Origin: Trebouxia sp. TZW2008
Taxonomy: Eukaryota; Chlorophyta; Trebouxiophyceae; Trebouxiales; Trebouxiaceae
Length of the DNA: 64,000 bases
Direction of reading: 5' to 3'
NCBI GenBank assembly: GCA_002118135.1
Contig: BDIU01000113.1
Coordinates: 1-64,000 of the forward strand
The position numbers and the translations under genes are program-made. Under the pieces are notes generated by a model. It did not search any database, was not told the origin of the DNA, and saw only the letters and a list, made by a program, of their open reading frames with translations. Positions 57,017 through 64,000 of this stretch are shown here, piece after piece. Within the stretch, counting starts at the first letter, position 1; the number at the start of each line of letters is the position of its first letter.

Positions 57017-60000
57017 ATGACTGCAACATCCGTGGAGCACCACAGTGTCGTCATCGTCGGTGCCGGACTTGCTGGACTTTATGCAGCCAAATTGTTACGA
57101 CCACATCTTCCTGACGTTATCGTGCTCGAAGCCACTGACAGACCCGGAGGACGTGTCCGTCAGGTAGGATCACTCCGCTTGCTTCATGAGTCTGCCCCAA
57201 CAGGTGCTGAAGACATGCTGTACAGGTGGATGATGCTGTGCCATGGCCTGTAGAGGCAGGCCCTCAGTTTGTGCATGGTGCCCATTCTTCCCTCAAGGTG
57301 CAAATTCAGTCATTGGCATTTGTGTTTGTGTAGCAGCTGCCTTTGATGCTTTTGATTGAATGTGTCAGAAATGCCGCAGGCGATTTTGGATGAAATCGGG
57401 TGTAGCACAAAGGAGTATGACTGGCCTGATTATTGGTACTTTGGCAAGGAGAAGCAATTGCAGCATGCTTCACAAGAAGTGAGTAATGAAACGTTGTTGC
57501 CTGAGGCCATTTTTAGATTCACAAAGCGACTATCTGATGTAGGCACTGCATGTGGAAATTTGCCAATTGATGTATGTCACATTTGCAACATCCACACGTG
57601 GACAAGCAGGATGCATGCTACACTCAATGCTGCCGTTGCGTATTGCCGACAACACTTGCTTACAAGACCTGCACTTGCTGAAAACGCAAAACATAGGTAT
57701 GCAATGTTGTGCATGTAACAGGACCCAGATCTGACACGCACACATGAGCTGTTTGCCGAAGTGGGCAAGGAAGCCTATCCGGAGACAGACATTTCAGCAG
57801 AGCAATGGTTGCGCAACAAGGGTGCTAGCAGGAAGGTTCTGAGTATTGCAGATGCCTGCTACGCCAATGACTTTGGCTGCAGCCTGCAACAGCTGGGTCT
57901 GAGGGAAATGATCACAGAGAACCGCAAGTGGGACTCAGGTATGGTGTGTGCTCTTTGACAATATTGAGGCACATCAAAATTACCCCTGTAAGCTTGCTCG
58001 CTGCTGTGAGAGGGAAAGACACTGCCATTTAATAGCACATTGGGACGTGCGACTACGCACTCCTTGCATCAGTTTTGTTACTGCTGTGCTCATGGCCCCT
58101 GATGTATACTTTTGTATTTGGACTGAAAGCTCATGAATTGAGTTCCAGTACTGTTGTGCATTTGGCACTTGCTTGCTATTTTTTCCATGGGAGTCATGTG
58201 GTACATTGAATGGCACAACAAATGTACAGACACGTGGCAATTTAGATAAAGTCCACAGTGTAGCCTCACAGCAGCAAACCTCTGTAAGTGAGCTGCAGTC
58301 ATCCTTTATAGAGCACATCCAGTGGTGCTCCTTGTTTGTTTCAGAGCAGCCGTGTCCATACTTGTACATGATGTCATGATTGCTCCCTTGCTACTGTGGA
58401 CACCTGAGCCACAACATGTCAATACTGCACCTGTTTGGCCTGCTTTGTTTCTGTCTACTGGACTCTACTATGATCTGGGTTTGTGATACCTCAAACATTT
58501 GTTGAACATGTGAATGCAGGTGACAGCTATCTGGTGCTGGATCGGCCCCTCAGTGAGCTGGTGAAGCACATTGCCAGACAGCTGGGCAGACAGATATTGT
58601 GCGACTGCCCAGTGACCAGGATTGAGCACAACTCCAAAGGAGCGCTTGTCCGGCTGTACGGAGGCAGGTAGGCTGTGTCGCATGCTACTCAGAGCTCGTG
58701 AGTGGTACATGATGAAGGCAGTCACAGGCCAATCAAACCAAGCGCTTTGAATAACGCACTCATTGACGACTTGATGTTTTGATTTGTGACAGTTGTCGTG
58801 TGAGGCTTTCTTGATCAATATGCTTTGGAGCAATAGGATACACAGTCTTACATTGCCTTGCCACCAAGTTGCCTGAATGTTGCAATTGTTGCTGACAGCA
58901 ACAGCTCATCACATTCATACAGAAATGACAGTCCTGCTTTGCTTGGTTGCAAACCACTGATGAAAATGCGTTACAAGCAACAACAATCAGGAACAACTCA
59001 AAACTTGACGAGATTTTGCAGGCAAATCCAGTGCCAGCATGTGGTAGTGACAGTGCCTGTCACAGTGCTGCAAAGAGAGGACATCACCTTCTCACCACCT
59101 CTGCCACAGCTGAAGCAGCAAGCTGTACAGAGGGTCAAAATGTCCAATGCAATCAAGGCAGGCATCATGACCGACTTGCCTCAGCAAGTTTTCAAGCTGA
59201 GCAGAAGCCTCTGCAGCACTGCTTATTTTGCCCATCCATTGATGCTGAAGCACTATGCCCATTGTAGCTTGAATTGGTACTTGCACATCTGGAAGAGCGT
59301 AAACTTTGTGCATGAAAATGATTTTGATAGACCAGTTCATATTGTCACAATGTGATGGATGAGCATCACATGACGCCAGTGTGCTCTATGCACCCTTGCG
59401 AGCCTTGCCAAAACATGGTGCAGAGGGCACACTGCAGCATGAAAATGGAAGTGTCCCCAACTGACTGACGTCGCAAATGAATCTGCCATGACGGTGCGTC
59501 TTGTGTTTTCAGATGATTGTGATGTTTGCTCAGCTCTTGTGGCCAGCAGGCTCCTTTGATGCGGTCTGCACTGACTCCTTCATTCCAGAGTTCTGGATTG
59601 TTCAGCCCCTGAAGCAGCCTCAGCATTATGCAAGCTTGGATGACGCCTCTGAACATGCTATCAGCCTGCGACAGGCGCCAGACAACCAGCAAGCTATCAG
59701 AAACTGTTTTGGCATGAGCGCAAATGTTGTTCTGCAGGTGATCATGATGTTTGCGCAGCCCTTCTGGCCAGCAGGCTTTTTTGATGTGGTCTGCACTGAC
59801 TCCTTCATTCCAGAGTTCTGGGTTGTGCAGCCCCTACAGCAGCTACAGCAACACGCAAGCACAGACAATCACTCTGGACATGCTAGCAGGCTGCAACAAG
59901 CGCCACATCACCAGCAAGCTGCGTCAAGTTTGGCAGTGCAGGAATCAATTGAAGCTTCAAATTATGCAGCGCAGCATGCACAGCACCCTCAGCATACGCA

Positions 60001-60094
60001 GCATGCGCAGCAGGATGCTCAGCAGCGATCTGAGAAGCATCAGCAGCAGCGGACAGGTGTTTCACCATCCCGCGTACAAGCAGAGCATCAGAAT

Positions 60095-60130
<36 letters not shown>

Positions 60131-60172
60131 GATCAGCATGTTCAACAGAATCAACATGCAGATCACTGTGAT

Positions 60173-60209
<37 letters not shown>

Positions 60210-61010
60210 GTTTGCAGGGTCAGCATCAACAGCAGCATCAGCAACATGGTCAGCAGCAGCATGTTCAGCAGGATGCGCATTGCCTGGTGGGCTTTGTGGC
60301 AGGAACCAAGGCTGAAGAAATCAGCAAGCTGCGGCAGAACTCAGTCATCATCAGAACATTGGCACAATTGGATCAGATGTTTGGTAAGTTCAGCAACGGC
60401 TGTTGTGCATTTGCCACTTGCCTAGCTCAGCAGTTCAATGCACTGCTGCGCTATGTTTCAGCTATCTCCTCTTTGCAAACACTACTCTTTGGCGCTTTGC
60501 ACACATATGTTTGGGGCACTCTAAATGGCTTGCAGAATTGACACATGAGCATGAAGTCTGCATACAAGTGCACAAGAATCCCTGCCTGAGAATGTGTAGA
60601 TGCATTCACATTTTCACAGGAGCATGACGATTTCTGGCGGTACGGCCCTTGCAAGTCGTGGAAGACAGCACATAGCAACCCTTACATTGCTGTATGTTTG
60701 ATGTAGCATAATTTTGGTTGCAGGTTCCAAGCAGCAAAGGTACCCTGCCACATCAAGCTTTCTACAAGCACACATCATAGATTGGTCTCGTGAGAAGCAC
60801 ATCTATGGGGCGTACACATATCCTACACTGCATGCACAAATTGGAGATAGGGATTTGTTGGCCGCCCCAATCGGCACAACCGTGTTCTTTGCTGGCGAAG
60901 CTACGCATGCTGCTATCAACCCTTGCATGCAAGCGGCGATGGAGACTGGCCAGAGAGCAGCTTCTGAGATCTTAGCTTGCAAAGCCAAGACACGCAACAG
61001 CAAGCTATAG
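57017..61010 (+). CDS. FAD-dependent amine oxidase (polyamine oxidase/LSD1-like fold), 8 exons, 583 aa
   Basis: Exons: 57017-57163, 57226-57297, 57380-57478, 57722-57938, 58520-58667, 59022-59157, 59738-60383, 60724-61010. The N-terminus is a dinucleotide-binding fold: VVIVGAGLAGLYAAKLL, then VLEATDRPGGRVR. Other family blocks: VEAGPQFVHGAHSSL, DYWYFGKEK, CDCPVTRIEHNSKGALV, HVVVTVPVTVLQ, MMFAQPFWPAGFFD, WSREKHIYGAYTYPT and the FAD-closing FFAGEATHAAINPCMQAAMETGQRAA. A Gln/His-rich insert of about 110 residues (CAG tracts at 60095-60127 and 60173-60208) interrupts the substrate domain. No transit or signal peptide. The substrate cannot be told from sequence. Intron 6 uses a GC donor (AAG|GCAGGC); homology fixes the join RVKMSNAIK to VIMMFAQPFW. 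An alternative in-frame acceptor at 59512 would add a duplicated block. Confidence 0.9.
59513..59737 (+). repeat. In-frame upstream copy of the start of amine oxidase exon 7
   Basis: After an acceptor TTTTCAG (59512), 225 bp repeat the start of exon 7: MIVMFAQLLWPAGSFD against VIMMFAQPFWPAGFFD, and TDSFIPEFWIVQP against TDSFIPEFWVVQP. The copy is 75 codons, has no stop and runs straight into the real exon in the same frame. Its acceptor has the same phase as the real one. Confidence 0.9.
60085..60270 (+). repeat. CAG trinucleotide tracts in amine oxidase exon 7
   Basis: Eleven CAG at 60095-60127 and twelve at 60173-60208, pure, with CAG/CAT/CAA-rich sequence between and after, encoding a Gln/His-rich tract. 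Confidence 0.95.
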
Positions 61011-61225
61011 GAAGTGAAGGGAGTGTCCAATGTGTGCAATGTAAACAGGCCGCCCCAATTGGCATAATTGTCTTCTTTGCTGGTGAAGCAACCCATGCTG
61101 CTATCAACCCTTGCATGCAAGCTGCAATGGAGACTAGCCAGAGAGCAGCTTCTGAGATCTTGGCTTGCAAAGCCAAGACCGCTAGTAGTAGGCTGTAGAA
61201 ACTGAAAACGGAGCCTGATGTGTAA
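61011..61225 (+). repeat. Downstream duplicate of the amine oxidase terminal exon end with stop and TGTAA
   Basis: 61049-61199 copies the last 150 bp of exon 8 (reading VFFAGEATHAAINPCMQAAM, then TAG), 188 bp after the original. A TGTAA follows each stop: 61040-61044 after the first and 61221-61225 after the second. The copy starts after an AG (AAACAG|GCCGCC), so it could serve as a terminal exon, but no in-frame donor feeding it was found. Confidence 0.85.
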
Positions 61226-61726
61226 TCTGTTCATGGCAAATGCACAGTGTTACATCAATCTCAGTAGACCGCAAAAAATGTGCAAGATGCATGCAATGCA
61301 GTGATTGCTGGTCTGCTATCTGCTGACAGCTTTAATGGATGTTTGCATAAGACTTGATGTTTCTAGCTATTCAAGTGTCGCGGGAAAAGATGCAGTTCAT
61401 GACTAGCTGCAAATTCCGCAGCAGCAATTTTGCTATGATGCTGCCTTCCATGCAGTAATCGCAATCTACAACCCATTGTTTGTATTAGACAAGATTGCCA
61501 CGGTCACCACAAATTGCTCATTTCAACATGTTACTACTGACATACATGGCTTGCTTCAAATAGCATCACTGCATATCATACACAAGAAGAGCCAGCAACA
61601 AGCTGCTGCAATGATACAAGCTTCGAAGTACGTGTGAAGCCTTAGGTGCAAAGCAACATAGGACCGGCGCACTGACACAAAAAGCTGCTGCACGTACGCA
61701 AGTTTCAAAATTCCTAGGTGACGAAA
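61226..61726. other. Convergent intergenic region (amine oxidase / SDR 3' ends)
   Basis: 500 bp of 3' flanking sequence between convergent genes. No gene or structured element seen; a minus-strand TGTAA near 61250-61254 could serve the SDR transcript. Confidence 0.4.
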
Positions 61727-63947
61727 TCAGCTCTTTGGCTTCTTAGGTTTCTTCATAGTCTGGATTGTCACCTCCTCCATGCACACATTGTCATTCAACT
61801 GCAGCAGCACAGAATGCAAATCAGTCTTGCTATGATAGCGATGTCAATCTTGCTACGCGTGCTTCTGTATGCAAATTCATGGAGAAACAACAGGTGAGAC
61901 AAGGCTATGCTATCAGGCATCATCATAAGAGACTCTGAACAATCAATTGACGCAGCCCAGGAGTTTGATTGCATCATCTACAGTCTGGATTGGCCTGCAC
62001 AAACTGCACTGCAGCTCCTAACTTGCGGAATGCCAGTACACCAGTGGGAAGGGCTAGCGCAAGCATTAAGCGCCGTGCGCGACTTCATCACTGCACTCAA
62101 GCATGAGTCTTCCAAAATCCTCCAGCGCAAAATCAAGAACTTCTTGCTGGCAAATCAAAGAGCCGTACCACACCCAGCAGCCCCCAGAAAAGCAGAATGC
62201 ATACCTTGAATGCAAAGACACACATGTCTGCCACTTCCTGGGGCTGGATCATGAGGTCTGGAATATACTCTGAGTCAGGCCGCGACCAGGTCATGGGAGT
62301 GCTGACTTGTGCCGGGTTGATGGTCATCACCTTCACACCATCTTCTTGCAAAGCCTGCAAGCACATTGCAAATGTTTGCTGATCACAGTCACTATTGGTG
62401 TGTCATGGCAGGAGCTCTCGAAGCAATATGATGCACAGTCATTGTTCTCTATCCTGACTCCCTTGATTACCAAGAACAGTTATTTACTCAGAAGTACCAC
62501 TGCAGCGGGAGTGCAGTGATGGACTCTCCTTACAATGTGAATGTCCATGCATTCAGTGTCCTGACCTCAGAGCGTTCGTGTAGCAAAATCTTGTGCAGTA
62601 GCTTGCTATGCGTATTACATTGTAGATGCCCATGCAGAAGTGGATGCAGTAAGGTGTCTACCATGGAGCAAAAATTTGCTCCGACAACAGCGAGACAGCG
62701 TTATTGCGCACATGCCAAAATAGACGATGCAAAGCAGGAGATGCTGCATGCTTTTTATGCAGGCACGCTCTGCTTCAAGATATGCTTTGTTTCAGCAGCA
62801 GCAGGTGCTGACCATGAAGCAGGACTTGGACCAACCCCTGAGGCCGCACTTGGAGGTTGCGCACGCCAGGATGCTCAACTATAGGCAAGCAGTCAATGCA
62901 ATGATTTCATGGCATGTTGCAATCACTGGTTTGCCTGAGCCACTGAGTCCAAGCTGGAACAAGACGGCAAATGTGCAGAGGTCAATTCTGTGATGTTGAC
63001 CACAAAGCAGGACTTAGACTAGCCCCTGAGGCCCCACTTAGAGGTCGCGCACGCCAGGATGCTCAAAAAGGTGCAAGCAGTCATTGCAATCATTTCATGG
63101 CATACTGCAATCAACAGTCAGCCTGAGCCACTGAGTCCAAGCTGGAACAAGACGGCAAAGGTGCAGAGGTCGACTGTGCGGTGTTTACCATGAAGCAGGA
63201 CTTTGACCAGCCCCTGAGGCCCCACTTGGAGGTGGCATAGGCTGGGGCACTTGGGTAGGGCGTCGTGGACTCTATGCTAGCTGTGTTCAGAATCCAGCCC
63301 TGCCCTCTCTCCTTCATGCCTACAAAACATAACTTGCAATGCACACGAACAATAGAGAAGGGCGATGCAACAGCTCATCGTCAAAGAACAATTGGCACCA
63401 TTATTATGAACAGAACAAGAAGAATGTACATTCTGGGCTTGCTAGATGGAACAGAGGCAGCTGATGGGGCGCCTTCAGCTTAGACATGTTTCTGTCTTGT
63501 TTGTGTTCATTTCCTGTTCTTGCATGTCAATGCGGTGATAACGTCACCACAATGCTTCAAATTACACACATACTCAACCTTGGCAAATGGTGCTGGCTGT
63601 TCTGCCCCTGCAGATGTCAATATACATTACACACCATGCCTGCTTTGGCTATGCATGCTTTGCCTGAGCACAAGATCTCCTTTGCTTGCCCCTGCTGATC
63701 ATCAGGCGGTGGTCAACTATGCACACAAGCATTCTAAAGCACAGCCTTGCATGAGGACCATAGCTACACGTGCCAAAAGGAGTGCAAACAATGAATGCTG
63801 TTGGTATCTTGACTCACTTGCACTCAACAATGAGAAGTGTCACGTTCAGCATCACCACTGATGACTCACCTGGGGCAAAGTGCCTTGTGAGCCTCATGGG
63901 GGCGTTGAGATTGATGTACAGCGTCCTGTCCCAGTCATCAGGATTTC
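61727..63947 (-). CDS. Short-chain dehydrogenase/reductase, C-terminal part (5' end outside window)
   Basis: Exons: 63947-63870, 63319-63189, 62354-62205, 61798-61727 (stop TGA). The first in-window exon starts in phase 1, so the N-terminal NAD(P)-binding exons lie to the right of 64000. Visible: NPDDWDRTLYINLNAPMRLT (the N-x-x-x-P region before the active site), then ILNTASIESTTPYPSAPAYATSK, giving the catalytic Ser and Y-x-x-x-K (YATSK), then INPAQVSTPM, the usual P-G-x-V-x-T-P region, and QPQEVADMCVFA. It ends with a basic KKPKKPKS tail. SDR enzymes oxidise or reduce alcohols and ketones with NAD(P); the substrate is unknown. Exon 63319-63189 has two downstream edge copies. Confidence 0.88.
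62800..63188 (-). repeat. Two downstream copies of the 3' edge of SDR exon 63319-63189
   Basis: The end of the exon (plus-strand CATGAAGCAGGACTTTGACC, with AGCCCCTGAGGCCCCACTTG) and the following intron recur with donor-like sites near 63188 (used), 63000 and 62812; period 188 bp. Confidence 0.9.
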
Positions 63948-64000
63948 CTGCAAGTCACCAGGTGCACTGTAAAGCACATGAAGCGTGCAGCCAAACTAAT

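Noticed and set aside
59501..60541. A 346-codon single-exon gene
   Set aside because: The frame is amine oxidase exon 7 plus its upstream copy, and runs past a clear donor at 60383 into intron sequence.
60616..60695. An extra amine oxidase exon reading EHDDFWRYGPCKSWKTAHSN after TTTCACAG
   Set aside because: The acceptor leaves the wrong phase after exon 7, there is no donor, and skipping it joins two conserved blocks correctly.
1..64000. Integrated virus, transposase or insertion sequence
   Set aside because: No reverse transcriptase, integrase, transposase or capsid-like frames, and no long terminal repeats, were seen. The repeats are explained by local exon edges.

Overview
The window comes from a nuclear genome of the green lineage, most likely a chlorophyte green alga. 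Reasons: genes are densely interrupted by GT-AG introns; one gene encodes a chloroplast-targeted ELIP-type protein with a recognisable transit peptide; a CDPK-type kinase is present; and TGTAA, the usual chlorophyte poly(A) signal, follows some stop codons. The species cannot be named from this sequence.

Left to right I resolve nine protein genes: (1) the 3' half of a plus-strand gene for an AsmA/TamB-like protein (851-3927, 5' end off the window); (2) a 24-exon minus-strand CCAR1/RSA1 homologue (24696-6866, 1591 aa); (3) a 13-exon minus-strand MCM-binding protein (30541-25418, 597 aa); (4) an 18-exon plus-strand CDPK-like kinase with degenerate EF-hands and a long disordered insert (32153-47175, 1137 aa); (5) a minus-strand protein with two SpoVS-like domains behind an ALY-type UAP56-binding motif (50165-48329, 328 aa); (6) a minus-strand ELIP (52009-50889, 215 aa); (7) minus-strand RRP40 (56403-53676, 236 aa); (8) a plus-strand FAD amine oxidase with a poly-Gln insert (57017-61010, 583 aa); (9) the 3' part of a minus-strand short-chain dehydrogenase (63947-61727). 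The exon models were built by hand. Every exon phase closes and each complete model is divisible by three, but no transcript data were used.

The genes do not form a pathway: mRNA processing and transcription (CCAR1, RRP40, the SpoVS protein), replication (MCMBP), signalling (kinase), photoprotection (ELIP), metabolism (amine oxidase, SDR), membrane or lipid biology (AsmA-like). Layout is a mix of divergent pairs (MCMBP/kinase, RRP40/amine oxidase), convergent pairs (kinase/SpoVS, amine oxidase/SDR, probably gene 1/CCAR1) and tandem minus-strand runs. Sequence around gene starts looks richer in CpG than gene interiors.

The outstanding feature is structural. Nearly every gene has introns filled with short tandem arrays (1-8 copies, unit about 105-205 bp, often 175-188 bp, one at 124 bp) that are decayed copies of the edge of a neighbouring exon, each spanning the exon-intron junction. 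Upstream arrays repeat the acceptor and the exon start; downstream arrays repeat the exon end and the donor. At least one array includes a stop codon and a poly(A)-like signal. This looks like a genome-wide habit of growing introns by junction-spanning tandem duplication, and it leaves rows of decoy splice sites and a few still-open alternative exons.
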